NCBI GenBank assembly: GCA_034189225.1
Contig: JAXHVL010000101.1
Span: forward strand, 1-64,000
DNA length: 64,000 nucleotides
Source: JAXHTY01 sp034189225
GTDB lineage: Bacteria > Desulfobacterota > Desulfobacteria > Desulfobacterales > Desulfosudaceae
Direction of reading: 5' to 3'
The notes under the pieces were generated by a model, which was not told the origin of the DNA, did no database searches, and saw only the letters and a list, made by a program, of their open reading frames with translations. How positions within the stretch are numbered: the stretch's first letter is position 1; the number at the start of each line of letters is the position of its first letter. Of the stretch, positions 38,362 to 47,891 are shown one piece after another. The position numbers and the translations under genes were made by a program.

Positions 38362-38979
38362 ATGACAAACGAACCCACACCTATGGAAAGATTTTTACAG
38401 GGGATCATCCCGGAAAACCCGGTTTACCGGCAGCTGCTGGGCTTATGCCCGGTACTGGCGGTCACCGGGAACATGAAATCGGCCATGACCATGGCAGGGG
38501 CCGTGACCTTCGTGCTGTTCTGCGCAAATGTCATTGTCAGCCTGATTCGCAACATACTGAAGCCTCACCTGCGGATCGTTATTTTTACGCTGACCATCGC
38601 CACCTTTGTCACCATCGTGGACCGGTTTCTGGCCGCCTATATGTATTCCATGAGCAAGGCGCTGGGGCCCTATATTCCCCTGATCATCGTCAACTGCATC
38701 ATTATCTGCCGATGCGAAGTCTGCGGTTCCAAGCAGACAGTTGTTCATGCAGGCGCTGACGCCATCGGCCAGTCCCTTGGATTCGCCCTGGCCCTGGCCA
38801 GTATCGCGGCTGTTCGGGAGATACTGGGCACAGGCATGTTTTTCGGGCTTCCCGTTCTGCCGGAGGTATGGCCGGACTGGGTAATCATGGCGCTCCCCCC
38901 CGGGGCGTTCTTCTCTTTCGGGCTGCTGCTGGGGGCGGTGAACTGGTTCGGTGAAATCAGAGCAAAAAACAAGAGTTGA
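38362..38979 (+). CDS. rnfE: Rnf complex subunit RnfE
   Basis: 205 residues with six membrane helices, homologous to NqrD. ENPVYRQLLGLCPVLAVT at the start and LIIVNCIIICRCE in the middle contain the conserved Cys residues thought to hold an Fe-S cluster with RnfA. Located 26 bp after rnfG and 11 bp before rnfA. Confidence 0.94.
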   Translation: MTNEPTPMERFLQGIIPENPVYRQLLGLCPVLAVTGNMKSAMTMAGAVTFVLFCANVIVSLIRNILKPHLRIVIFTLTIATFVTIVDRFLAAYMYSMSKALGPYIPLIIVNCIIICRCEVCGSKQTVVHAGADAIGQSLGFALALASIAAVREILGTGMFFGLPVLPEVWPDWVIMALPPGAFFSFGLLLGAVNWFGEIRAKNKS

Positions 38980-38990
38980 GGTAAACAATT

Positions 38991-39776
38991 ATGAACTATC
39001 TGGTGGACGCATTTCTGATCGCCATCGGCGCGGCGATCATCAACAACTTCGTGCTGTACTATTTTGTGGGTATATGCCCGTTCATAGGGGTCTCCCGCAA
39101 GGTGGACATGGCGGTCGGCATGGGATGCGCCGTGACCTTTGTCATCACCATAGCCGCGTTTATCAGCTGGACGGTCACCACATTTGTTCTTATTCCCGGT
39201 GCGCCGCTGACGGCGTTCCTGGCCGGATTTTTCCTGCCGGCGGAAAAGGCCGCGGCCATCGATCTGACCATCCTGAGCTATATTGTCTATATTTTCGCGA
39301 TTTCTTCGTCGGTGCAGTTTGTGGAGATGTACGTGCGTAAATTTTTCCCGCCGCTGTACAAATCCTTTGGCGTGTTCCTGCCGCTGATTACCACCAACTG
39401 CGCAATTCTGTTCGCCTGCCTGACCATCATGAGCAATGTGGCGGTGGACAATCCTGCCGAGGCATGGGATCTGGGCCGGGCCCTGATTCTGGCCATTTTC
39501 GGCGGCGTTGGCTTTACCATCGCCATCGTGATTATGGCCGGCATCCGTGAAGAGCTGGAGCTTTGCGATATTCCCAAGCCCCTTCAGGGCGCGGCCATCA
39601 CCCTTATTACCGCCGGTATTCTGGCCATGGCCTTCATGGGGTTTACCGGTGTGGACTCCGGCCTGAAAAAAGCATTGAAACCCGGTGATCAGGCGGCTGT
39701 TATGCTTCAGCAGGACGAATGCGCCGGGGCTCTGGCCGCCTGCAACCATACTTACCGGCCGGGGAAAACCGTTTAA
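38991..39776 (+). CDS. rnfA: Rnf complex subunit RnfA, with C-terminal extension
   Basis: 261 residues; RnfA/NqrE is usually about 190-200. The family part has six helices with NNFVLYYFVGICPFIGVS and LITTNCAILFAC, the Cys pair that pairs with RnfE. Residues from about 195 form an added amphipathic tail with a last hydrophobic stretch (AITLITAGILAMAFMGF) and a Cys-containing end. Longer RnfA proteins occur in deltaproteobacteria, but the role of the tail is unknown. Confidence 0.94.
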   Translation: MNYLVDAFLIAIGAAIINNFVLYYFVGICPFIGVSRKVDMAVGMGCAVTFVITIAAFISWTVTTFVLIPGAPLTAFLAGFFLPAEKAAAIDLTILSYIVYIFAISSSVQFVEMYVRKFFPPLYKSFGVFLPLITTNCAILFACLTIMSNVAVDNPAEAWDLGRALILAIFGGVGFTIAIVIMAGIREELELCDIPKPLQGAAITLITAGILAMAFMGFTGVDSGLKKALKPGDQAAVMLQQDECAGALAACNHTYRPGKTV

Positions 39777-39812
39777 CACGTAAAAAAACATATATACCAT
39801 AAGAGGTTCGTT

Positions 39813-40721
39813 ATGACAGTTGTAACCATCGGACTGGCAGCCGCCACATTGCTGGCAATGGCGCTGATACTGACCTATATTCTGGGATGGGCCAACGTGG
39901 CGTTTCACGTGGAGGTGGACCCCCGCATCGAAGCCATCAACGATGTTCTGCCCGGCGCAAACTGCGGCGGCTGCGGCTATGTGGGCTGCGGCGAATATGC
40001 CGAAGCCATTGTCAACGAAGGCGCTCCCGTAGATAAATGCGCGCCCGGCGGGGAAAACTGTGCCGCTGCCATCGCCCAGATCATGGGGGTTGAAATCGGC
40101 GAATCCCTGCCCTACCGGCCCATCGTCCATTGCGGCGCGCTGACCAGGGACAAACACGGCATCAGTGAATATGTGGGGGAAAAACGCTGCGCCACCGCCA
40201 ACCTGGTAGCGGATGTTCAGGGCTGCACCTACGGCTGCCTCGGCTTCGGCGACTGCGTCGAAGCCTGCAAATATGACGCTATTCACGTTATTAACGGACT
40301 GGCCACGGTGGATTACACCGCGTGTATCGGCTGCGGTGCCTGTGCCAAGGTCTGCCCCCGTAATATCATCACCATGACGCCTTTCAAGGCGGACCGTATA
40401 TTTGCGGTGCTGTGTTCCAATAAAGATGCTGGCAAAGATGTTAAGCGGGTCTGCGATGTCGGCTGCCTCGGCTGCAAGGCATGTCAACGGGCTTGCGGTC
40501 TGTTTGCCGTTGAAAACAACCTGGCCGGGATCAATTACGACGACTATGACCCCAATGACCTGGACAGCATTTACGAAGCCATTAAAAAATGCCCGCAAAA
40601 GGGAATCGTGCTGGTGGGCAAACCGACCGATAAAGACCTGTCCGCAGACACCGACTTGCCGCCGGAAATTGTTCACCCCAATTTCCGCACCACCGTCGAC
40701 GATACGGAATGGCGGGGCTAA
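39813..40721 (+). CDS. rnfB: Rnf complex subunit RnfB
   Basis: 302 residues. An N-terminal membrane helix is followed by the four-Cys cluster domain (GANCGGCGYVGCGEYA) and then multiple ferredoxin-like motifs (CTYGCLGFGDCVEAC, CIGCGACAKVCP, CDVGCLGCKACQRAC). RnfB is the entry point for electrons from reduced ferredoxin, which the Hdr systems on both sides may supply or use. It is the last rnf gene. An R3 repeat starts 7 bp after the stop codon and may end the transcript. Confidence 0.95.
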   Translation: MTVVTIGLAAATLLAMALILTYILGWANVAFHVEVDPRIEAINDVLPGANCGGCGYVGCGEYAEAIVNEGAPVDKCAPGGENCAAAIAQIMGVEIGESLPYRPIVHCGALTRDKHGISEYVGEKRCATANLVADVQGCTYGCLGFGDCVEACKYDAIHVINGLATVDYTACIGCGACAKVCPRNIITMTPFKADRIFAVLCSNKDAGKDVKRVCDVGCLGCKACQRACGLFAVENNLAGINYDDYDPNDLDSIYEAIKKCPQKGIVLVGKPTDKDLSADTDLPPEIVHPNFRTTVDDTEWRG

Positions 40722-40727
40722 CCCCTG

Positions 40728-40878
40728 ACGGCTTCGTGAAAGAAGTTTTCAACCCCGCCGCTGCGTTTTTGCAGTCAGTAACGTGCGCCTTAGCTTCGCA
40801 ATCGAATCTTAACTTATCGATACCGATACCGATTTCGAATCGAGTTCCTTGGAAGTCGCTTGCGGACGGCAAAGTCAA
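40728..40878 (+). repeat. R3 copy joined to an R2 fragment
   Basis: 40728-40790 is R3 (GACGGCTTCGTG, CCCCGCCGCTGCGTTTTTGC, GTAACGTG). 40846-40878 matches R2 ends (GTTCCTTGGAAGT, GGACGGCAAAGTC). Between them TATCGATACCGATACCGAT is a short direct repeat. The next gene begins only 6 bp after the repeat. Confidence 0.7.
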
Positions 40879-40883
40879 CCACT

Positions 40884-41792
40884 ATGTTCAAGAAAAAACG
40901 CAAGGCAACGGCCGTCATCCTGTTTGCTGATCTTGCGCAAAGCAGCGAAGTCTACAAGAAGGCAGGCGATAAGGCAGGGCAACGGTTCATCGGCACCTGC
41001 ATCGATACGCTTTCGCGGGTTGCTGTTGAATCCGGCGGTTCCGTTCTCAAAACCATCGGCGATGAGGTCATGTGCCGGTTCAACAACGGATCAGATGCCG
41101 TCAACGCCGCGGTCGCCATGCATAACGCCCTTGACCTGGACCAGGCGTGTCATGACCTGGGGCTCCAGCCGCCCAACCTGTACGTCGGCATGCACAAAGG
41201 GGCGGTGGTGCTGAAGAAAAACGACGTGTTCGGCCGGACCGTCAATGTTGCCGCGTATCTCGTAAAGCTGGCAAAACCCCGGCAGATTTTAATTACCGGC
41301 GCCCTCATCGACGATCTGGAAGATACCCGGTCGGCAACACTTCATCTATTATTTACCACGCCCGTCAAAGGCGAAGGGGATGTGGCAATTTACGAATATG
41401 TGTGGGAAATTCAGGACGCCACCGTGGTGTGCCACCATGACGGGAACCGCGGACGGTTTTCGGCAGAGGCCGCCATTGAATTGCATTACAGCGGCCGGAC
41501 CGTATCTGTCGACAAGGACAGTCCCCGAATAACCATCGGCCGCCAGCCGCACAACGATATCATTATAAAGGACACCAATGCCTCCAGGACCCACGCCATT
41601 ATTGAATATCGCCATGGCAAGCTGTTTCTCATCGACCAGAGTTCCAACGGCACCTTCCTTCAATTCAGAGATGGCAGGGCATTAACCCTCAACAATGAAG
41701 AAACCCCGCTTACCGGAAAAGGCCGCATCAGCCCCGGCCGAGACTTCTCCACCCATCCGCCGGATGTTATTCAGTTCAGCTGTGCACCTTAG
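40884..41792 (+). CDS. class III nucleotide cyclase-like protein with FHA domain
   Basis: 302 residues. Residues about 8-180 are an adenylate/guanylate cyclase domain: ILFADLAQSSEVY (first metal Asp), LKTIGDEVMCRF (substrate Lys and second metal Asp) and GRTVNVAAYL (Asn of the third motif). Residues about 200-290 are an FHA phosphothreonine-binding domain (ITIGRQPHNDIIIKD, ASRTHAIIEY, SSNGTFL). No membrane segment. The start at 40884 (MFKKKRK) avoids the TTG at 40860, which lies in repeat DNA. No good ribosome site is seen, since the repeat reaches almost to the start. Confidence 0.83.
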   Translation: MFKKKRKATAVILFADLAQSSEVYKKAGDKAGQRFIGTCIDTLSRVAVESGGSVLKTIGDEVMCRFNNGSDAVNAAVAMHNALDLDQACHDLGLQPPNLYVGMHKGAVVLKKNDVFGRTVNVAAYLVKLAKPRQILITGALIDDLEDTRSATLHLLFTTPVKGEGDVAIYEYVWEIQDATVVCHHDGNRGRFSAEAAIELHYSGRTVSVDKDSPRITIGRQPHNDIIIKDTNASRTHAIIEYRHGKLFLIDQSSNGTFLQFRDGRALTLNNEETPLTGKGRISPGRDFSTHPPDVIQFSCAP

Positions 41793-41863
41793 GGCTTCTG
41801 GTGACCCATAAACAGAGCGGTGTCGTGTCTGCCGTTATTTCGTTCACATCCTCCGGATTTTTC

Positions 41864-41910
41864 TTGACAGCAGGCCTAATTTTGAACATAGTTAAATTTA
41901 ACTTTGTTCA
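41864..41910 (+). promoter_or_regulatory. promoter overlapped by a 28-bp TetR-type operator
   Basis: TTGACA at 41864-41869, a 17-bp spacer, and CATAGT at 41887-41892 make a promoter. 41883-41910 is an inverted repeat of 14-bp arms (TGAACATAGTTAAA / TTTAACTTTGTTCA, one mismatched pair) covering the -10. The regulator encoded at the operon's end is the natural ligand. Confidence 0.8.
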
Positions 41911-41928
41911 GAATAAGGAGGCATACCT

Positions 41929-43173
41929 ATGGCAAAAGTGATTGTACTGGGCGGCTGCGGGGCCGTGGGCAGCGTGGTGGTCAGAACCCTGGCGGACGCC
42001 GAAGACTTTTCAGAAATCGTGATCGGGGATATCGACCTGCCCCGGGCTGAGCAGCTCGCCCGGGAAATCGGCGGCAACCGGCTGGTTGCCGCCCACGTGG
42101 ATGTCCTCGACAACCAGAGCATCACCCGGGCCGTCACCGGCTGCGATCTGGTGGTCAACTGCGTGGGGCCGTTCTACAACACTGTCCAGGCCATCGTGGA
42201 TGCGGTGATGGCCGCGGGCATCAACTATCTGGACGTGTGTGACGATGTGGATGTTACCCGGGATCTGCTCGCCATGACCGACAAGGTGGCGGACGCCGGG
42301 CTCACCATGGTGATCGGCATGGGCAATTCACCTGGCGCCACCAACCTGCTGGCGGCCTTTGCCGCACAGAACCTTCTGGACACCACCGAAGCCGTGGACA
42401 TATTCCATGCCCACGGCGGGGAGCCCTTTGAAGGAAAAGGCGTAATCGGCCACCGGTTCCACTGCATGCGCATCGACATTCCCATGTACCTGGACGGTGC
42501 GCTCACCCATGTCAAATTTTTCGAGGAAGACGGCCGGGCCCTGCGCACCGCCTTTGATTTTCCGATTCTCGGGGAGAACATTCAGGTCTACCCCTATCCG
42601 CATCCGGAGCAAATCACCATCCCCGAATACCTTGACGTGAAGCGCGTCACCAACCGGGGTACCATCCTGCCAGCCGCTTATTACGATCTCACCAAAGACC
42701 TCTGCCGGCTGGGGCTTTCGGACAAGGAACCGGTCATGGTCAACGACGAAGCCATTACACCCTATGATTTCGCCACCGCTTATCTGATCCGCGAACGGGA
42801 ACGAATTCTTCAGGAAACCGGCTTCGGCACCCAGAAGGGATGCACCTCCACTGTGGTCACGGGGACAAAAGACGGTCAGCACCAGGAACTGCGGTTTCAC
42901 ATGGCATCGGACTCCCAGGCCCTGGGAGAAGGCACCGGCATTCCGGCCGCCCTGGGTGCCCTGCTCCTGCACCGGGGGTATATTCAGAAAAAGGGCATTC
43001 ATCCGCCCGAAGGCTGCATCCATCCAAAGGATTTCATCGGCCTGATACCGGGTGTTCTCGAAAAAAGCCGGGCCTCGGATCCATCCAAAAGCGAATTGCT
43101 GATCGTTGAAATCATCGATGAAAACGACCAGAAAACAACAATGGACATGCTGGATGCCGCAAGAATGGTGTAA
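41929..43173 (+). CDS. saccharopine dehydrogenase-like NAD(P)-dependent oxidoreductase
   Basis: 414 residues. N-terminal Rossmann fold with VLGGCGAVGSVV, then DVLDNQSIT and NCVGPFYNTV as in the saccharopine dehydrogenase/homospermidine synthase-like group. C-terminal half includes GIPAALGALLL and a TGxxTxV-like strand. The substrate is unknown; relatives reduce imines from an amino compound and a carbonyl compound. An AAGGAGG site precedes the ATG. It is the first gene of an operon with a sugar kinase and a TetR regulator, which suggests a catabolic or detoxification role under repressor control. Confidence 0.8.
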   Translation: MAKVIVLGGCGAVGSVVVRTLADAEDFSEIVIGDIDLPRAEQLAREIGGNRLVAAHVDVLDNQSITRAVTGCDLVVNCVGPFYNTVQAIVDAVMAAGINYLDVCDDVDVTRDLLAMTDKVADAGLTMVIGMGNSPGATNLLAAFAAQNLLDTTEAVDIFHAHGGEPFEGKGVIGHRFHCMRIDIPMYLDGALTHVKFFEEDGRALRTAFDFPILGENIQVYPYPHPEQITIPEYLDVKRVTNRGTILPAAYYDLTKDLCRLGLSDKEPVMVNDEAITPYDFATAYLIRERERILQETGFGTQKGCTSTVVTGTKDGQHQELRFHMASDSQALGEGTGIPAALGALLLHRGYIQKKGIHPPEGCIHPKDFIGLIPGVLEKSRASDPSKSELLIVEIIDENDQKTTMDMLDAARMV

Positions 43174-43175
43174 AA

Positions 43176-44771
43176 ATGACGAACGCCCCTTATATACTGG
43201 CCATCGACCATGGCACCTCCGGCATTAAAACCGCATTGGTTTCGGTTTACGGCCGGGTCATGGATTTCGCGTTTCAGCCCACCGACACCCTGTTTCTGAA
43301 GGACGGCGGCGTTGAACAGGCCCCGGATGAATGGTGGCGGGCCGTCATCAGCACCACCGCGCGGCTCATGAACCGGCAGTGCCTGTCCGGCGGCGACATC
43401 GCCGCAGTATCGGTATCCAGCACCTTTTCCAGTACGGTGGCCGTTGATGCGCAGGGATGCCCCCTGATGAACGCCGTCACCTGGATGGACACCCGCGGCG
43501 GCCCTTATGTGCGATCGGCCATGGCGGGCTTCCCGAGTTTCGAAGGATACGGGATTGGCAAAGCCATGAAATGGGTCAGGCGTACCGGCGGAGCCCCCAC
43601 CCTGTCCGGGAAAGACGATATCGGACACGTGCTGTTCATCAAAAACCGACACCCCGGTATCTATGATAAGACCCGCTGGTTTCTGCCGAGCAAGGACTAC
43701 CTGAATCTCAGGCTTACCGGTATCCCCGCGGCCACCGTGGATTCAATTCACCTGTTCTGGGTCACCGACATCCGGAACATCAACCATGTCGGCTATGACG
43801 ACGGGCTTATCCGGGGCTTCGGCATTGACAGGCAAAAGCTGCCGCCCCTCATGGTACCTACCGACATCCTGGGCACCGTCTCCGCCGATGCCGCGACCGA
43901 AACGGGCCTTGCCGCGGGGACACCGGTGGTGGCCGGCTCACCGGACCACCAGACCGCCTGCGTGGGTTCGGGGGCAGTGCGGGATTTCCATGGTCACATT
44001 TACGTGGGCACCTCATGCTGGGTGCAATGTCCCGTGCCCTTTAAAAAAACGGATGTCCTGCATTCGGTGGCCTCTTTCCCGACCGCCATACCCGGCCGTT
44101 ACCAGGCCGTCAATGAGCAGGACATCGCGGGCAAAGCCCTTGACTTCGCCCATGAACTGCTATACGGTGCCGGACAGGCAGATGCCGGAACCGGTTCGAC
44201 AGATCCTTATGCCATGATGACCGCCCTGGCGGAATCTGCGCCCGCCGGCAGCGGCGGGGTGATGTTCACCCCATGGCTCAACGGCGAACGCACCCCGGTA
44301 GACGATGAAACCATCCGGGGATGCCTGTTCAACCTGTCCATGACCACCACACGCCATCAAATCATGCGGGCCGTTCTGGAAGGCGTGGCCTGCAACACCC
44401 GCTGGAGCTTGAAATACGTGGAACGGTTTATCAAAAAACCCCTTACGCGAACGGCGCCCGTTACCATTATCGGGGGCGGGGCCAGGTCCGACACGTGGTG
44501 CCGGATATTCGCCGATGTGCTGAATCGCGATATCCGGCGGCCCGAAGACCCCGTACAGGCCAACGCCCGGGGCGCCGCCTTTATCGCATCCGCTGCTATG
44601 GGATATATCACCTTTGATGACATTCCCGAATTAATGACCTATGACGCATTTTTTTCGCCCCGGTCTGAAAACCGGGCCGTATACGATGACCTGTTCGACA
44701 ATTTCCGGCGGCTGTATACCGCTCACAAGGGCATCTGCAAAACCCTCAACAGGACCGGGACCGTATCATGA
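43176..44771 (+). CDS. FGGY-family carbohydrate kinase
   Basis: 531 residues. Actin-like N-terminal domain with LAIDHGTSGIKTALV (phosphate loop), AVTWMDTRGG (near residue 100, with the sugar-binding Asp) and GSPDHQTACVG; C-terminal domain with TIIGGGARSDTWC and NARGAAFIASAAMGY (adenosine site). Xylulokinase-like proteins are the nearest group, but the sugar is not fixed. It starts 2 bp after the dehydrogenase stop, and its own stop overlaps the regulator's ATG, so the three proteins are translationally linked. Confidence 0.85.
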   Translation: MTNAPYILAIDHGTSGIKTALVSVYGRVMDFAFQPTDTLFLKDGGVEQAPDEWWRAVISTTARLMNRQCLSGGDIAAVSVSSTFSSTVAVDAQGCPLMNAVTWMDTRGGPYVRSAMAGFPSFEGYGIGKAMKWVRRTGGAPTLSGKDDIGHVLFIKNRHPGIYDKTRWFLPSKDYLNLRLTGIPAATVDSIHLFWVTDIRNINHVGYDDGLIRGFGIDRQKLPPLMVPTDILGTVSADAATETGLAAGTPVVAGSPDHQTACVGSGAVRDFHGHIYVGTSCWVQCPVPFKKTDVLHSVASFPTAIPGRYQAVNEQDIAGKALDFAHELLYGAGQADAGTGSTDPYAMMTALAESAPAGSGGVMFTPWLNGERTPVDDETIRGCLFNLSMTTTRHQIMRAVLEGVACNTRWSLKYVERFIKKPLTRTAPVTIIGGGARSDTWCRIFADVLNRDIRRPEDPVQANARGAAFIASAAMGYITFDDIPELMTYDAFFSPRSENRAVYDDLFDNFRRLYTAHKGICKTLNRTGTVS

Positions 44772-45424
44772 AAACACCCCGCACCACAGAAGAAATTGAA
44801 AAAATCCGGGAAACCATTCTGGACCGGGCACTGGACATCATCGTTGAGTTCGGGCTGGACGGCCTGACCATGCGGGCGCTGGCCAGCCGGCTCGACATGT
44901 CCGCCCCCAACATCTATAACTTTTTCTCGGGAAAAGACGAATTGTATCTGTCCCTGATGGTCAAGGGGGGCATCATGCTTAACCAGATGATGACCCAGGC
45001 CTGGAGCAGCACATCCAATACCATGGACCGTGCCCGTGCCATGATTGCCGCATATCTGCGCTTCGGGATTGAACAGCCGCGGTATTATGAAATCATGTTC
45101 ATCCTGCCCCCGCCATCGTATACGCAATACGTAGGAACCCCCAACGAACAGCTGTCGGCGTCGGAATACGAAATATCCCTTGACACCATCCGGCTCGTTT
45201 CGGCCATAACGGCTGAAATATCAGGGGAGTCATCGGATTCGCATACCGTACAGCGCCGGATGTTTCAGCTCTGGAGCCTGCTGCACGGAATGATCGCCCT
45301 GCACAATAACGCGGTAGCGGATTTTGCAACCGGCAATGTTATGGCGGCCATGGAAAAAACCGTGGAGGAATTAATGCTTCTCCTGGAATGGATGGCAGCC
45401 ACAGCCGCCAAACAAGCCCCCTGA
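44768..45424 (+). CDS. TetR-family regulator
   Basis: 218 residues. N-terminal helix-turn-helix: ILDRALDIIVEFGLDGLTMRALASRLDMSAPNIYNFF. The ligand domain has no recognised specificity. The ATG overlaps the kinase TGA (ATGA). The palindrome at 41883-41910 over the operon promoter is the expected operator, so it likely represses its own operon until a ligand related to the dehydrogenase/kinase substrates is present. Confidence 0.88.
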   Translation: MKTPRTTEEIEKIRETILDRALDIIVEFGLDGLTMRALASRLDMSAPNIYNFFSGKDELYLSLMVKGGIMLNQMMTQAWSSTSNTMDRARAMIAAYLRFGIEQPRYYEIMFILPPPSYTQYVGTPNEQLSASEYEISLDTIRLVSAITAEISGESSDSHTVQRRMFQLWSLLHGMIALHNNAVADFATGNVMAAMEKTVEELMLLLEWMAATAAKQAP

Positions 45425-45635
45425 AGCGAACACGATGAATTAAGCGGGCATCTGAGCCGGAAGCGCCCGAAAGCACAGGATCATTGACACGATTGCCATA
45501 CCGCCGTATACTATCAGAAGATATGGATTTTTCCGGGAACGGTCAATCTGCGGCCGGATACGGAAAGGTCCCCCGCACCATCTTACTTAACCCTCAACCA
45601 TCACGCACCGTCATGGCAACGTCGGGCGAGCAACA

Positions 45636-47891
45636 ATGACAGATGACAAGCACCAGAGGCCGGATAAATCAGCACAGGGCACGTCGGCACCGGCTCCGGA
45701 TGGCGGCGGTGCTCCGCTGCCCGATATGCAGGCGGTGGTCCAGGCGGTGGTGGCCCTGAACATCTGCCGGAAAAACGTTTACAGCTACCCCGCGGAACAC
45801 GATCAGATACGGCAGAGCCTGGACCATGCCTTTCATGCCCTGGCCCCCCTTCTGGAGTCCCGGCCGGGCATCACCCTGGGCATCACCGGGGAATCGCTGA
45901 TCGTGGAACTGCCGCCGCCCTCTTCAGACCCCGCCGCGCTGCCCACGATGCTGCCCATTGACCCTTCGCATGCGCCGTGCAGGGAATTCGCCCGCATATT
46001 GAAACAGACCAACACGGCCACCGTCACCATCGCCTCGGACATTGACATGGACGCGCTTTACCGCTTTCTGTCCATCCTCGGACGGCCGGCTGAAGACATC
46101 ACTGCCAATGGCGGCATACAGGCAATGGCGGACGAGGCGGAGCTCACCGGGATCCATATCCGGCAGGTGGATTACAGCCGTTTTCATGTCACCGAAGAAG
46201 CGGAAATCAAACGGGATCGGGAAGATAGCGGCACTGAGCAGCATATATCCCAGTGGGAACAATTTATCCTGCGTGTCATGGCCGGCACCCCTGCGGCTTC
46301 GGGGGAAAATTCCGCCGGCCGGCAGGCCGGAACAATGCCGGCGGATCGGATCGCCCGGCAGATCAATGAAAACCGGATCGATACGGATATTGCGATTGAC
46401 GGATTCGATCGGGCCATGGCCGGATTTTTGAACACCCCATCGGCGGATTCCCCGGATTTTGATGCCGGCACATGGGGAAAACTGATCCCGGCCCTCTCAC
46501 CGGCGGTCAAACCCCGTTTTCTATCGGTGCTGTTCAGCCATCTGGACCGTCAGGCCCCGTCCGAACAAGCGACGCAGCTGCTGGCAGCCATGCCCGGCGA
46601 GGCGGTGACGGAAATGTTCAATAACGCCGCGGCGGAATCCCGGAAGATATCCCCCCCGCTCCTGGCCCTTGTCCGGGACATGGCCACGAAAAAAAACACC
46701 TGGCCGGAAAAGGAGGCTGACATACTGGCGGCCGGCCGGTCCCATGACGAAACACCTGCTTCTCCGCCGGAAGACCGGTCGCACCCCACAAAACCAGCGG
46801 AAAAAGATGAATCCGGGGTAACCAACGGCTTTGATCTGGACGATTGCCTAGCCTCCCTGGACGATGCCCGCCTGGACATCAAGATCGCCCGGTTGCTCAC
46901 AGGCTTCATGAATGGCAACATCGGCCATGGCGAGTACGTTATATTCGCGGAAAAGCTGATCCGCATCTGTGAAGAACTGATAGAGGCCGGCAATTTTACC
47001 ATTCCGGCCACCGTCCTCAATACCTTTGCCGGCCATATCAAGAAAAAACGGGACATGGCTATCCGGGAGGCGGCGGAAAACGCCATGAAAACCCTGACCG
47101 GTCAGGCATTTGCCGCCAAAGCGGTGGCCGGTTTTCTGGCGGACGAGGCCGCCGCGGGAAAGGCGGGCGTGGCATTTCTGATCCGCCTGGGGCCGGCCAT
47201 CATTCCAGAGCTGGTCAAACGGTATGCCGCCCAGGAGACCCCGGCCGTGACAGAAAGCCAGGAGACTCTGTTCACCCGTTTTGCCGCGACAGCCTCGGCC
47301 GAGGCCCAGCAACGATTGGACAGCTCCCGTCCCCTTGTCTCCCGCAATCTTATCGTGCTGATTCGAACGCTTGGCGCCCGTGAAGCCGTGGATCGCATAA
47401 GGCCGTTTCTTCATCATGACAACCGGGAACTTCAAACAGAGGCGCTGGAAACCCTGTTGAAGTTCCGTGATGCCGTGGCCCTGTCCGTGGTGGGAAAAAT
47501 GATTCAAGCCCGGCAGCCGGAGCGGGCCCTTCGGGGGATCACCATGGCCGGCAAGCACCGGGTCACCCAGCTGGTGCCCGAGCTGGTGGTCAAACTGAAG
47601 CGCTTCGTGTTTTTCAAGAAAGATATTGAAATAAATAGGGAAATTATTCATGCCCTTGCGCAGATTGGCGCGCCCGAAGCCCTGCCGTGGCTGAAAAAAC
47701 TGGCCGGCACCACCTGGCCGTTACATGCCGGTGAGATAGCCCGAATGAAGGTGACACTGTTTAAATCTCTTAAACATTACCCCCCCGAAGCGATTCAGCC
47801 GCTGCTCACCATGGGGCGGGACATGCGCAACAAGGAAATCAGCATGGTATGTCATGGGCTTATGCAGGAATCAATCCGGAGGGAAACCTGA
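45636..47891 (+). CDS. HEAT-like repeat protein paired with an HD-GYP protein
   Basis: 751 residues, no signal peptide or membrane segment. Residues about 25-150 (ALNICRKNVYSYPAEHDQI...) resemble the N-terminus of the next gene's product (FFNAAVNNIRLYSPDHPQA), so the two share an N-terminal domain. The middle contains low-complexity linkers around 235-250 and 365-395. From about residue 540 the chain shows alpha-helical HEAT-like repeats (HHDNRELQTEALETLLKF, IHALAQIGAPEALPWLKKL). It probably binds proteins. The stop overlaps the next ATG. Confidence 0.65.
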   Translation: MTDDKHQRPDKSAQGTSAPAPDGGGAPLPDMQAVVQAVVALNICRKNVYSYPAEHDQIRQSLDHAFHALAPLLESRPGITLGITGESLIVELPPPSSDPAALPTMLPIDPSHAPCREFARILKQTNTATVTIASDIDMDALYRFLSILGRPAEDITANGGIQAMADEAELTGIHIRQVDYSRFHVTEEAEIKRDREDSGTEQHISQWEQFILRVMAGTPAASGENSAGRQAGTMPADRIARQINENRIDTDIAIDGFDRAMAGFLNTPSADSPDFDAGTWGKLIPALSPAVKPRFLSVLFSHLDRQAPSEQATQLLAAMPGEAVTEMFNNAAAESRKISPPLLALVRDMATKKNTWPEKEADILAAGRSHDETPASPPEDRSHPTKPAEKDESGVTNGFDLDDCLASLDDARLDIKIARLLTGFMNGNIGHGEYVIFAEKLIRICEELIEAGNFTIPATVLNTFAGHIKKKRDMAIREAAENAMKTLTGQAFAAKAVAGFLADEAAAGKAGVAFLIRLGPAIIPELVKRYAAQETPAVTESQETLFTRFAATASAEAQQRLDSSRPLVSRNLIVLIRTLGAREAVDRIRPFLHHDNRELQTEALETLLKFRDAVALSVVGKMIQARQPERALRGITMAGKHRVTQLVPELVVKLKRFVFFKKDIEINREIIHALAQIGAPEALPWLKKLAGTTWPLHAGEIARMKVTLFKSLKHYPPEAIQPLLTMGRDMRNKEISMVCHGLMQESIRRET

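Noticed and set aside
38745..40676. 643-aa frame opposite rnfE-rnfA-rnfB
   Set aside because: Antisense to three clearly recognised Rnf genes.
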